A DNA stretch of 56,028 bases from an uncultured Nocardioides sp. GTDB lineage: Bacteria > Actinomycetota > Actinomycetes > Propionibacteriales > Nocardioidaceae. Shown piece by piece: positions 31,540 through 39,419 of the stretch (position 1 is its first letter; every line of letters begins with the position of its first letter). Where the stretch lies: the NCBI RefSeq assembly GCF_902805925.1, contig NZ_CADCUP010000001.1, positions 1 to 56,028 on the forward strand. The letters run 5' to 3'. The notes under the pieces were generated by a model. The model was not told the DNA's origin and did no database searches. It worked only from the letters and a program-made list of their open reading frames with translations. A program made the position numbers and the translations under genes.

Positions 31540-31946
31540 CGCGCCGGGTGACGGGACGGGTCGACCCGGAGGAGTACGCCGAGCTGGTGCTGCGGTGCGT
31601 CGAGCGGGTGCCGCGGGGGCGCGTCACGACGTACGGCTCGATCGCGGAGGCCGTCGGCGGGGTGCTGGGCGGGGGAGGGCCGCGGCAGGTCGGCTCGGTG
31701 CTCGCCTCCTCCGGCGGTCCGGTGCCGTGGTGGCGCGTCGTGCGGGCCGACGGCTCGCTGCCGCCGAGCCACCAGGACGAGGCGAGGCAGGCCTACCTCG
31801 AGGAGGGGACACCCCGGCGGCCGTCGGGGTCGATCGACCTGCGTGCCGCCTTCTGGACCGCGACCCTGCCTGTGGACGGGACTGTGGACGGTCCTGTGCA
31901 GGAGGTCGCGGAACCTGTGGAGGACGGAGGGGTCTCGCGCCAATAG
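31536..31946 (+). CDS. Alkyltransferase-like protein (ATL)
   Basis: 136 residues. It has the DNA-binding HTH of O6-alkylguanine transferases (GRVTTYGSIAEAVGG, about 28-42), but at the active site reads VPWWRVVR in place of the PCHR Cys motif, so the acceptor Cys is Trp. This marks an ATL, which binds O6-alkylguanine without removing it and flags it for nucleotide excision repair, as in E. coli YbaZ (PWQR). The C-terminal 30 residues are extra and acidic. It is coupled by GTGA to an envelope operon, which is odd. Confidence 0.88.
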   Translation: MTRRVTGRVDPEEYAELVLRCVERVPRGRVTTYGSIAEAVGGVLGGGGPRQVGSVLASSGGPVPWWRVVRADGSLPPSHQDEARQAYLEEGTPRRPSGSIDLRAAFWTATLPVDGTVDGPVQEVAEPVEDGGVSRQ

Positions 31947-32164
31947 TGGGGAAAGTCCACGCCCCCTCTTGTGCCCGCCCTTCCCGGGGGCATAGAACTG
32001 CTCCACGCACTCCCCCCGGGGAGCGCGGGATGGCTCGGAGACGAGGATCCGTGCGGTGGCGAGGCCCTTCGGGGTGGAGCCGCCGAGGCGCCAGGGTGAC
32101 GGGGTGCTGGGATCGGTGTCGAGGAGCGATCGACTGGAAGCGTCACCACGATCCGGTCACCAGG
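31947..32164 (+). ncRNA. Candidate structured non-coding RNA
   Basis: This 218-bp gap has no credible protein. It can form several stems: TGCCC/GGGCA near 31973-31993, a C-rich hairpin GCACTCCCC...GGGGAGCGC around 32008-32027 with six Cs at its top, and a long-range pairing of GGTGAC and GGATCG (about 32095-32117) with CGATCC and GTCACC (about 32149-32162). A strong terminator follows at once. It could be a small RNA, a 5' leader for the acyltransferase or a 3' UTR. I cannot match it to a known family. Confidence 0.35.
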
Positions 32165-32197
32165 AGGGCCCCCGCATCTCATACGTGCGGGGGCCCT
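32165..32197 (+). terminator. Strong intrinsic terminator
   Basis: AGGGCCCCCGCA (32165-32176), a 9-nt loop and TGCGGGGGCCCT (32186-32197) form a perfect 12-bp stem followed by TCG. It ends the MoxR operon or the candidate RNA upstream. Confidence 0.8.
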
Positions 32198-32244
32198 TCG
32201 TCCATCACCGCTCCGGTCCTCGTGCGCCCCGCCGCGGGAGCGGC

Positions 32245-32925
32245 ATGATGGGCGGCATGCTCTACGGCCTGGTCCACCCCGTCGTCGCGCCCCTCGCCAA
32301 GGCGATCTGGCGGCCGGAGGTGACGGGCCTCGAGAACGTGCCGGCGACCGGCGGGGTCATCCTGGCCAGCAACCACCTCAGCTTCGTCGACTCCGTCGTC
32401 ATCCCGGTCGTGGTGCCCCGCAGGGTGGCGTTCCTGGCGAAGAAGGACTACTTCGAGGGCCGGGGGGTCAAGGGGCTCCTGACCCGCGCGTGGTTCGAGG
32501 GCATCGGCATGCTGCCGGTGGACCGTGACGACCCGCAGGCCGCCATCAACAGCCTCGAGACCGCACTGGCGGTCGTCGGGCGCGGCGATGCGTTCGGGAT
32601 CTACCCCGAGGGCACCCGCAGCCGCGACGGCCGGCTCTACCGCGGCCGCACCGGTGCGGCCCACGTGGCCCTGACGGCCGGGGTGCCGATCGTGCCCGTC
32701 GGCCTGCGCGGCACCGAGGACCTGATGCCCGTGGGCACCAACCGGCCCCGGCTGGTGACGGTGCACGTGGCCTTCGGGGAGCCGCTCCACGTCGCCGGGC
32801 GCTTCGACGGCGTGCCGCTGGGCAGGGCCCGCCGCATCGTCACCGACGAGGTGATGGCGGCGATCGCCCGGCTGTCCGGCCAGGAGGTCGCCGGGTCCTA
32901 CAACGACCGGGCTCCCGACGCCTGA
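32245..32925 (+). CDS. 1-acyl-glycerol-3-phosphate acyltransferase (PlsC family)
   Basis: 226 residues from the first of two adjacent ATGs after GGGAG; a third ATG at 32257 (MLYGLVHPVV) is also possible. NHLSFVD (about 37-43) is the HX4D catalytic motif, FEGIGMLPVDR is motif II, and YPEGTRSRDG (about 120-129) motif III, and VPIVPVGLRG motif IV. It transfers an acyl chain to lysophosphatidate in membrane lipid synthesis. Its last 28 bp overlap the convergent DUF1116 gene. Confidence 0.92.
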   Translation: MMGGMLYGLVHPVVAPLAKAIWRPEVTGLENVPATGGVILASNHLSFVDSVVIPVVVPRRVAFLAKKDYFEGRGVKGLLTRAWFEGIGMLPVDRDDPQAAINSLETALAVVGRGDAFGIYPEGTRSRDGRLYRGRTGAAHVALTAGVPIVPVGLRGTEDLMPVGTNRPRLVTVHVAFGEPLHVAGRFDGVPLGRARRIVTDEVMAAIARLSGQEVAGSYNDRAPDA

Positions 32926-34334
32926 GCGCCGCGCGGGGCAGCGCGCTCGCGCGCCCTCTCGGCCAGTCGCGCCAGGGCGGCCGGGAAGATCTCGGCGGGC
33001 GGCGTGACGAGGCCGGCGCCGACCTGACCGGTGCCGGCGACCCGGCCGGCCATGCCGGTGTTGATCTGCGGCAGGATCCCGGTCCGGCAGACCCGCGTGA
33101 CGTCGATCCCGGACGGCACGCCGCGGAAGTCCAGGATCGGCACGGACCAGCGGGGGTTCTCGCCGAGCGTGATCTCGTGCATCCGGCGGGTGGTCGCCAG
33201 CGCGTCGGGCACCGTGCCGCCGACGAGGCGCACGATCGCCGGGGCGGTGGCCATCGCGAAGCCGCCGATGCCGGCGGTCTCGGTGATGGCGGAGTCGCCG
33301 ATGTCGGGGTTGGCGTCGTCGGGGCCGTGGTCGCCGAGGTAGAGGCCGTCGGCCACCTGGGCCGGCCCGGTGAACCACTCGTCGCCCGTGCCGGCCACCT
33401 GGATGCCGAAGTCGGTGCCGTTGCGGGCCATCGCCACGACCATCGTCGAGCCCTCGATGCCGCGGGCGGCGTCGAGCGCGAGCTTGCACGCCGGCATCGC
33501 GAGGTTGAGGAAGAAGTGGTCGTTGGCACCGACGAAGCGCAGCGACTCCCCGACGTCGGCGGAGTCCGCCCCCGACATCGCCATCGCGGGCGCGAGGTCG
33601 CGCAGCAGCATCAGGGTGCCGGCGCGGTTGCGGTTGTGGGCCTCGTCGCCCATCTGCAGCATCTGGGTGAGGATGCCGGTCACGTCGACGGGTCCGGCCG
33701 CGCGCACGGCCGTGCGCAGCAGCGGGCCGAGCACGTCGCCCATCCACCGCAGCCTGGTCAGGACGTCGGGGGCGTAGGCGCCGTACCGCAGCACCTTGCC
33801 GAGCCCCTCGTTGAGCGAGCAGTGGGTACGGCGCCCGGTCGCGGGGTCCTCGAGGACGAACATCCACATCGAGGGGGTGACCACACCGGCCATCGGGCCC
33901 ACGGTGCCCCGGTGGTGGCACGGCTCGAGGCTGACCGAGGTGCCCGCCTCGAAGAGAGCCACGGCGTCCTCGGGGTCCTCGACCAGGCCCTCGAGCGCGG
34001 CGCCGCCCATCAGGGCGCCCCGCAGCGGGCCCGACGTGCGCTCCCACCCGATGGGAGGACCGGCGTGGAGGAACTCGCCCTCCTGCAGCCCGAGCACCTC
34101 CGAGGCGGGGCCGACGTCGACGAGCAACGCCTGGACGCCGAGCATCGCGGCGAGCGCCTGCTCGTTGGCGGCGGCTCGCAGCGGGTCTCCCGCCACGCCG
34201 GCGAGGTCGACGGCGGTGCCGTCCATCGGCGGCCGCCAGTCGACACGGGTGACCTCGACGGCCTGGCCCGAGACCGCGTCGGCGAAGAGGTCGGCGCCGA
34301 CGCCGACCACGAGCTGGGGGGTCCGGGTGGTCAT
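32898..34334 (-). CDS. allG: DUF1116 protein, AllG/YlbE-like oxamate carbamoyltransferase subunit
   Basis: 478 residues, single DUF1116 domain. Conserved stretches include PLRGALMGGAALEGLVEDP (about 103-121), CHHRGTVGPMAGV (about 139-151), QMGDEAHNRN (about 228-237) and FGIQVAGTGDEWFTGPA (about 308-324). In E. coli, ylbE (allG) works with fdrA (allF) and ylbF (allH) as an oxamate carbamoyltransferase at the end of allantoin breakdown (established there, from memory). It overlaps the fdrA stop by ATGA. Whether oxamate is the substrate here is inference. Confidence 0.82.
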   Translation of the reverse strand: MTTRTPQLVVGVGADLFADAVSGQAVEVTRVDWRPPMDGTAVDLAGVAGDPLRAAANEQALAAMLGVQALLVDVGPASEVLGLQEGEFLHAGPPIGWERTSGPLRGALMGGAALEGLVEDPEDAVALFEAGTSVSLEPCHHRGTVGPMAGVVTPSMWMFVLEDPATGRRTHCSLNEGLGKVLRYGAYAPDVLTRLRWMGDVLGPLLRTAVRAAGPVDVTGILTQMLQMGDEAHNRNRAGTLMLLRDLAPAMAMSGADSADVGESLRFVGANDHFFLNLAMPACKLALDAARGIEGSTMVVAMARNGTDFGIQVAGTGDEWFTGPAQVADGLYLGDHGPDDANPDIGDSAITETAGIGGFAMATAPAIVRLVGGTVPDALATTRRMHEITLGENPRWSVPILDFRGVPSGIDVTRVCRTGILPQINTGMAGRVAGTGQVGAGLVTPPAEIFPAALARLAERARERAAPRGAQASGARSL

Positions 34335-35812
34335 CGGGCTCCTCCCGCGAGGGTCAGGGCGACAGCGGCGCGGGCGGCGCCGGCGTTGGAGAGGTGCACC
34401 TGGGCGCCGGCCCCGACGAGGGCGGCGACCTGCCGGTCGAGCCCCTGGGGGTCGGCGGAGGTGCCGACCACGGAGACGACGACGGGCTGCGTCGTGGCGG
34501 CGATCGCGGGTGCGAGGAGGGCGGCCGGGTCGGGTTCGGCGGCGTGGCCGAGGACGACGTCCATGAGGATGACGCCGGTGGACGGGTCCGCCGCCACCCG
34601 GGCCAGGTGCTCCAGGCGCAGGGTCGGGTCGATCATCGGGTGCGCCCGCCCGGCGGTGAGGTCGTCGTCGCCGAAGTCCACCATCGTGTGTGCGTCGGCG
34701 GTCAGGTCGGAGCCGACCTCCAGCCCCGCCTCGAGGGGGATGTTGCTGCGGATCGGGCCCAGCTCGGCGCCGGCGACGAGCATCGCCTCGTCGCACAGGG
34801 TGCCGCCGACGAAGAGGCCGCGCAGGTGTCCACCGCGCGGCTCCCGGGCGGTCGACGGCTCGTGCACCGGCCATGCCGGCACGTCTCGGCCCAGCGCCCG
34901 CAGCGTCGCCTCGGCCGCCGCGGTCAGGTCCGGTCGGCCGGGCCCGAGGAACGCCAGCTCGACCGGGGTGGCCAGCCCGTCGGCGTACGCGCGGATCTCG
35001 GTGGCCACGTCGTCGGCCGGCGGCTTGGAGACCAGCACGACGAGCTCGACGGAGCCGTCGGCGTCGAGGCGGGCGAGGGCGGCACGGGTCGAGAGGCCGC
35101 GCACCTGGGCGGAGAGGTCGCGCCCGCCGACGCCGAGGGCGTGGGTGACGCCGACGCCCGCGTGGTCGAGGAGGCAGAGCAGCTGCTGGGCGCCGGTGCC
35201 GGAGGCGGCGACCAGGCCGACCGGGCCCGGCTCGGTGGTGTTGGCGAAGCCGAGCCCGATGCCGCCCAGCACGCTGGTGCCGCAGTCGGGACCCATCACC
35301 AGGACCCCGCGCTCGGCCGCCGCGTGCTTGAGCGCGAGCTCGTCGTCGAGGGGCATGTTGTCGCTGAAGACCATCACGTCGCAGCCCGCCTCGACGGCGT
35401 CGATCGCCTCGACGAGGGCGTTCGGGCCGGGCACCGAGACGAGGACCAGGCTGTCGGCGGGTGCCGACCGGAGGGCGGAGGCGGTGGTGCGCGACGGCGC
35501 CTGCTCGACCGAGGCCGACTCGGTGCGGGTGGCGAGGGCGGCCTCCATCGCGGCGTGCGCCCGGCCGAGCGCGTCGGGTGGGGCGTCGTCGGTCAGTCGG
35601 ACCGCGACGACGAGGTCGTTGGCGGTGGCCGCCTCGGGCACCTCGAAGCCCATCTGGGTGAGCACCTCGACGTTGAGCGGCGTGGCCATCGCCACCTGCG
35701 CCGCCGCGACGCCCGACAGCTGCTGGAGGGTGCGGCTGACCTGCAGGAGGGCCACCGAGTCGGCGTACGCACCGGGGCGCAGCTCGACGTGGCTGGGGGA
35801 GGAGGAGGTCAT
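34331..35812 (-). CDS. fdrA: FdrA family protein (AllF-like, acyl-CoA synthetase fold)
   Basis: 493 residues. An N-terminal region (1-100) with PLNVEVLTQMGFE is followed by two succinyl-CoA-synthetase-like halves. VMGPDCGTSVLGGIGLGFAN (about 173-192) is the FdrA hallmark, and GLFVGGTLCDEAML lies near 343-356. The family was renamed oxamate carbamoyltransferase subunit AllF in E. coli. It is coupled on both sides (ATGA) to DUF2877 and DUF1116 genes, so the three are made together. Confidence 0.87.
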   Translation of the reverse strand: MTSSSPSHVELRPGAYADSVALLQVSRTLQQLSGVAAAQVAMATPLNVEVLTQMGFEVPEAATANDLVVAVRLTDDAPPDALGRAHAAMEAALATRTESASVEQAPSRTTASALRSAPADSLVLVSVPGPNALVEAIDAVEAGCDVMVFSDNMPLDDELALKHAAAERGVLVMGPDCGTSVLGGIGLGFANTTEPGPVGLVAASGTGAQQLLCLLDHAGVGVTHALGVGGRDLSAQVRGLSTRAALARLDADGSVELVVLVSKPPADDVATEIRAYADGLATPVELAFLGPGRPDLTAAAEATLRALGRDVPAWPVHEPSTAREPRGGHLRGLFVGGTLCDEAMLVAGAELGPIRSNIPLEAGLEVGSDLTADAHTMVDFGDDDLTAGRAHPMIDPTLRLEHLARVAADPSTGVILMDVVLGHAAEPDPAALLAPAIAATTQPVVVSVVGTSADPQGLDRQVAALVGAGAQVHLSNAGAARAAVALTLAGGAR

Positions 35813-36561
35813 CCGACGGCCTTCCGGGAGAGGTGGAGCAGGGCGTGGCGGGCGCCGTGCAGGAGTCCGGCCCCGGAGCTGTGGCCGACGGCGGCGAGGG
35901 CGGCCGCCCGGGCGGGCTCGTCGGTCGGCGACGCGGCGACCCAGGCGGCGAACTCCGGGATCACCTCCCCGTCGGCGGCGTGCTGCACGAGCGTCGCGGA
36001 GAGGAGGGTGGTGCGCTCGCGCGCGCGGCGTACGACGTCGTCGGCCTCCGGCGCCGGGGCACCGAGCGCCCGGTGCATCGCCAGCCAGCCGCAGACCACG
36101 TCGTCGCCGAGCGGGGTGAGGCCGCCCCCGCTGCCCAGCACCGAGTCCAGGTGCGCCGGGTCGACGGTGAGACCGGCCAGCTCGGCGGCGACCCGGGGAT
36201 CGATGCCCTGCAGCGGGTCGGCCACGGCGGGGGCACGCGTCAGCCGGGGGACGGCGGCGTCGACCACGCGGCGCACGGGCAGGGCGGTGCCGTCGACGAG
36301 CAGCACGCCGTCGCGGACCTCGGCGCGGTCGCCGGTCAGGGGGTGCAGCGTCGGCGCGGCGAGCCGGACGGCGCACGGCACGGCGGTGGCCCGCGAGCCG
36401 ACCACGCCGACGCAGCGGGGCTCCGCCCCGGGCAGCGCGAGGTAGAGCGCATGGGCGCCTCGGTGCACGACGTCGAGCCGGGTGTCCGGGGTGCGCGCCA
36501 GCAGCCCGCGCAGCCGGGCCGGGGCGCTGACGGGCAGGGCGGCTGGCAGGTCGGCTGGCAT
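35809..36561 (-). CDS. allH: DUF2877 protein (AllH/YlbF-like)
   Basis: 250 residues, first gene of the operon. The DUF2877 motif GSGGGLTPLGDDVVCGWL (about 143-160) has the Gly-rich loop and DD expected of the family. The N-terminus is a beta domain with DVVHRGAHALYL. A TACGGT hexamer (complement of 36571-36576) lies 9 nt upstream of the ATG. It diverges from pucR across an 80-bp gap that must hold both promoters, so PucR control is likely (inference). Confidence 0.82.
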   Translation of the reverse strand: MPADLPAALPVSAPARLRGLLARTPDTRLDVVHRGAHALYLALPGAEPRCVGVVGSRATAVPCAVRLAAPTLHPLTGDRAEVRDGVLLVDGTALPVRRVVDAAVPRLTRAPAVADPLQGIDPRVAAELAGLTVDPAHLDSVLGSGGGLTPLGDDVVCGWLAMHRALGAPAPEADDVVRRARERTTLLSATLVQHAADGEVIPEFAAWVAASPTDEPARAAALAAVGHSSGAGLLHGARHALLHLSRKAVG

Positions 36562-36641
36562 GGTCCGACCACCGTAGAGCCGGTGGCTAGGGTTTGCCGA
36601 TGTGAGGTTCTGCCAACGGTGCCGCGGACGAGGTCCACATT
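36562..36641. promoter_or_regulatory. Divergent allH / pucR control region
   Basis: 80 bp between divergent starts. Direct repeats TTTGCCGA (36593-36600) and TCTGCCAA (36609-36616) lie in the centre and may bind the PucR-type regulator. The minus-side hexamer TACGGT is at 36571-36576. Confidence 0.35.
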
Positions 36642-37889
36642 GTGACGACACGTGACCGGGCCAGCGCGGCGCTGGCCCGCATCGACGCCCTGCACTCGGC
36701 GCTGACCGAGCTCGTGCTCGAGGGCGGTGACCTCGACCGGATCGCCGCCGAGGCGGCCCGGGTGCTCGACCTCGGCGTGCTCATCACCTCCACCGACGGT
36801 CGCGAGCGGGCGGCCGCCCTCACCGACGACCTCCGCGAGACGCTGTCCGCAGCCGGCCTGCTCGACCACACGGGGCGCGTGCGCGTCGAGCGGGCGGGTG
36901 CCGACGGCGTATCCCTCGGTGCGGGGGAGGCGCGCGTGCTCCGCGTCGTGGCCGGCGGCACCGACCTGGCGCGGCTGGTCGCCTGCCGGGCCACCGGGAC
37001 GATCGACCAGGACGACGTGCACGCGCTCGAGCGGGCCGCCGCGGTGGCTGCGCTGCTGGTGACGCGCGAGCAGGCGGTGTCGGCCGTCGAGACGAAGTAC
37101 CAGGGCGACTTCCTGCGCGACCTGTTCCTCGGCCGTGCCGGCGACTCGGCCTACGTCACCGGCCACCTCGCCTCCTTCGGCTGGGACCTCACCCGTCCCC
37201 TGGTGGTCGTCTGCGCCGAGATCGACCCGGCACCGGCCGACACGACGGGGGAGTCGGCCCAGCACCGGCAGTGGCAGGAGCGGTTCGCCCGCGCCTGGCG
37301 GCAGGTCACCCGCGACGTCGCCGAGGGCGTCCCCACCGCCGACTTCTCCTCCGAGGTCGTCTGCCTGCTCCCCGCGGTCCAGCGCGACCCGCTCGGGCAC
37401 GACGTCGTACGTCGGGTGGTCACGGCCGTCGCGGGCGACAGGGGCGGTGGGCGGCGACCGTTCACGGTCGGCGTCAGCCGGGTGACCGCGTCGCTGGAGG
37501 GGCTGCCCTCGGCGTACGCCCAGTCGCGGCGCGCGCTGGCGATCGGCAAGAAGCTGCACGGCAGCGGGTCGACGACCTTCTTCGACCAGCTCGGCGTGCA
37601 CCGGCTCTTCGCGCTGGTGCCCGACGCCGCGGAGCTGCGCGAGTTCGCCCGGGACGTGCTCGGCCCGCTCGCCGAGCCCGGCGTCGAGGCGGCCAAGGCC
37701 CGCGAGACCCTGCAGGTGCTGCTGGACACCAACTTCAACGTGGCCGAGGCGGCCCGGGCGCAGTTCGTGCACTACAACACCCTGCGCTACCGGGTGACCA
37801 AGCTGGAGAAGCAGCTCGGCCCGCTCTCGACCGACCCGCACCTCCGGCTCGATGTGGCGGTGGCGCTGCGGGTGCTCGACCTCTCCTGA
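36642..37889 (+). CDS. pucR: PucR-family transcriptional regulator
   Basis: 415 residues from a GTG. The N-terminal half (1-140) is a GAF-like sensor region; the middle (about 150-300) has the CdaR/GGDEF-like fold with SAYAQSRRALAIG, and the C-terminal HTH (about 350-412) reads TLQVLLDTNFNVAEAARAQFVHYNTLRYRVTKLEKQLG, the PucR signature. PucR proteins activate purine and other nitrogen-source catabolism. Its position between the allFGH-like operon and the permease/Mo-hydroxylase operon makes it the likely controller of both. Confidence 0.92.
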   Translation: MTTRDRASAALARIDALHSALTELVLEGGDLDRIAAEAARVLDLGVLITSTDGRERAAALTDDLRETLSAAGLLDHTGRVRVERAGADGVSLGAGEARVLRVVAGGTDLARLVACRATGTIDQDDVHALERAAAVAALLVTREQAVSAVETKYQGDFLRDLFLGRAGDSAYVTGHLASFGWDLTRPLVVVCAEIDPAPADTTGESAQHRQWQERFARAWRQVTRDVAEGVPTADFSSEVVCLLPAVQRDPLGHDVVRRVVTAVAGDRGGGRRPFTVGVSRVTASLEGLPSAYAQSRRALAIGKKLHGSGSTTFFDQLGVHRLFALVPDAAELREFARDVLGPLAEPGVEAAKARETLQVLLDTNFNVAEAARAQFVHYNTLRYRVTKLEKQLGPLSTDPHLRLDVAVALRVLDLS

Positions 37890-37982
37890 CGGACGACTCG
37901 GACTCGGTGACGTCAACCCCTGCCAGCGGGCGCGGCGTTCCTTCGACAGTTCTCGCCCTGATGGGTGTGTCATGGGTCGCAC

Positions 37983-37988
37983 TAGCTT
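37983..37988 (+). promoter_or_regulatory. TAGCTT -10 element before the permease
   Basis: TAGCTT lies 46 bp upstream of the chosen permease ATG, within the 144-bp gap after pucR, leaving a leader of about 40 nt with a strong AGGAGGGA site. Confidence 0.35.
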
Positions 37989-38033
37989 GTGACTCTCGGG
38001 CTCACCCCAACCGATGCAGGAGGGACGCCGACG

Positions 38034-39395
38034 ATGTCGATGTTCAAGTGGGAGGTCGTCGACCCGGAGCCCGGCGTGGCGGTCGCGCCGCACCAGCGCC
38101 TGCCGTGGAGCAAGACGATCGGCCTCGGCGCGCAGCACGTCGTGGCGATGTTCGGGGCGACGTTCGTCTTCCCGCTGGTGATGGGCCTCGACGCCAACCT
38201 CGCCATCATGTTCTCGGGCCTCTGCACGATCCTGTTCCTGCTCATCTGCTCCAACAAGGTGCCGTCCTACCTCGGCACCAGCGCCTCGTTCGTGGCGAGC
38301 GTCGCGGCGATCCGCGCCCAGGGCGGCGACTCCGCCGACGTCACCGGTGCGATCATGGTCGCCGGCATCGTGCTGGCCCTCGTCGGCGTGCTCGTCCACT
38401 TCGCCGGCGCCCGCCTGATCCACCGGATCCTGCCGCCCGCGGTCACCGGAGCGGTGGTCATGCTGATCGGCTTCAACCTGGCGCCGGTCGTCGCGGGCGT
38501 CTACTGGCCCCAGGACCAGTGGATCGCCCTGCTGACCGCGGCGTTCATGGTCTTCGCCGCGGTGACCTTCCCGGGCTTCTGGTCGCGCATCGCGGTGTTC
38601 CTCGCGCTGATCTTCGGCTACCTGCTGTCCTTCGCCGCCGACCTGGTCCTCGGCCCGATCACCTCCGTGCTGGGCGGCGCCACCGAGGCGACCGAGCACG
38701 ACCGCGTCAGCTGGGCCGGGGTCCAGGCCGCCGACTGGATCGGCTTCCCCAGCGGCACGCTCGCCGACGGCGTCGACGCCGTGCACGGTCCGAGCATCTC
38801 GCTGACCTTCGTCCTCCTGGTGCTCCCCGGCGTCATCGCCCTCATCGCCGAGAACACCGGCCACGTCAAGGCGGTCGCCGAGATGACCGGTGACGACCTC
38901 GACCCCTACATGGGCCGCGCCATCGGCGCCGACGGCCTGGCCACGGCGTTCGCCAGCGCGTTCGGCGGCTCGCCGACCACGACGTACGCCGAGAACATCG
39001 GCGTCATGGGCGCCACCCGCGTCTACTCCACCGCCGCCTACTACGTCGCTGCCGCGGTCGCGATCCTGCTCGGCCTGTGCCCGAAGTTCGGGGCGATCGT
39101 CAACGCCACCCCCGGTGGCGTGCTCGGCGGGATCACCGTGGTGCTCTACGGCATGATCGGTCTGGTGGGCGCCAAGATCTGGGTCGAGAACCGCGTCGAC
39201 TTCGGGCTGCCCGTCAACCTGGTCGGCCTCGCCGCCGGCATCATCATCGGCATCGGCAACGTCTCGCTGCAGGTCACCGACGACTTCCAGCTCGGCGGCA
39301 TCGCGCTCGGCACGATCGTCGTCATCGTGTTCTTCCACATGGTCGCCTGGCGGCACCGCGCCACGGACTCGGGCGAGGTCACCCGCGCACTATGA
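38034..39395 (+). CDS. NCS2 uracil/xanthine-type permease
   Basis: 453 residues with about 12-14 transmembrane helices. QHVVAMFGATFVFPLVMG (about 24-41) and GGSPTTTYAENIGVMG (about 309-324) are the NCS2 signatures; the latter with the ENxG run is shared by uracil permeases (UraA). Start at the ATG 38034 with AGGAGGGA; an in-frame GTG at 37989 lacks a site. It imports a nucleobase by proton symport. Whether the ligand is uracil, xanthine or another ring is open; the downstream Mo hydroxylase favours a purine-like ring. Confidence 0.92.
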   Translation: MSMFKWEVVDPEPGVAVAPHQRLPWSKTIGLGAQHVVAMFGATFVFPLVMGLDANLAIMFSGLCTILFLLICSNKVPSYLGTSASFVASVAAIRAQGGDSADVTGAIMVAGIVLALVGVLVHFAGARLIHRILPPAVTGAVVMLIGFNLAPVVAGVYWPQDQWIALLTAAFMVFAAVTFPGFWSRIAVFLALIFGYLLSFAADLVLGPITSVLGGATEATEHDRVSWAGVQAADWIGFPSGTLADGVDAVHGPSISLTFVLLVLPGVIALIAENTGHVKAVAEMTGDDLDPYMGRAIGADGLATAFASAFGGSPTTTYAENIGVMGATRVYSTAAYYVAAAVAILLGLCPKFGAIVNATPGGVLGGITVVLYGMIGLVGAKIWVENRVDFGLPVNLVGLAAGIIIGIGNVSLQVTDDFQLGGIALGTIVVIVFFHMVAWRHRATDSGEVTRAL

Positions 39396-39417
39396 GGAGG
39401 ACCGCATGAGGAGGACC
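39392..39417 (+). repeat. Tandem duplication of a ribosome-site segment
   Basis: ATGAGGAGGACC occurs at 39392-39403 and again at 39406-39417, 14 bp apart, spanning the permease stop and giving two AGGAGG sites before the next GTG. Confidence 0.6.
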
Positions 39418-39419
39418 CC

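Noticed and set aside
31536-31946. True O6-methylguanine methyltransferase
   Set aside because: The reactive Cys is replaced by Trp, so methyl transfer is not possible by the known mechanism.
31947-31975. GGGGAAAGTCC resembles the GAGGAAAGTCC start of RNase P RNA
   Set aside because: The other conserved blocks of RNase P RNA are absent and the interval is too short.
31998-32030. C6 hairpin as a possible 6C RNA
   Set aside because: Only one hairpin with six Cs is seen and the known genomic neighbours of 6C RNA are missing, so I keep it as an unnamed candidate.
33177-36119. Plus-strand open frame of 980 codons opposite the allFGH-like operon
   Set aside because: Composition is that of an antisense shadow; the minus-strand genes have family motifs and ATGA couplings.
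37989-38033. In-frame GTG start for the permease at 37989
   Set aside because: It follows the -10-like TAGCTT directly and has no ribosome site, while the ATG at 38034 has AGGAGGGA.
36336-39356. Minus-strand open frame of 1006 codons opposite pucR and the permease
   Set aside because: Asp/His/Gly/Arg-rich shadow; the plus-strand genes are clear.
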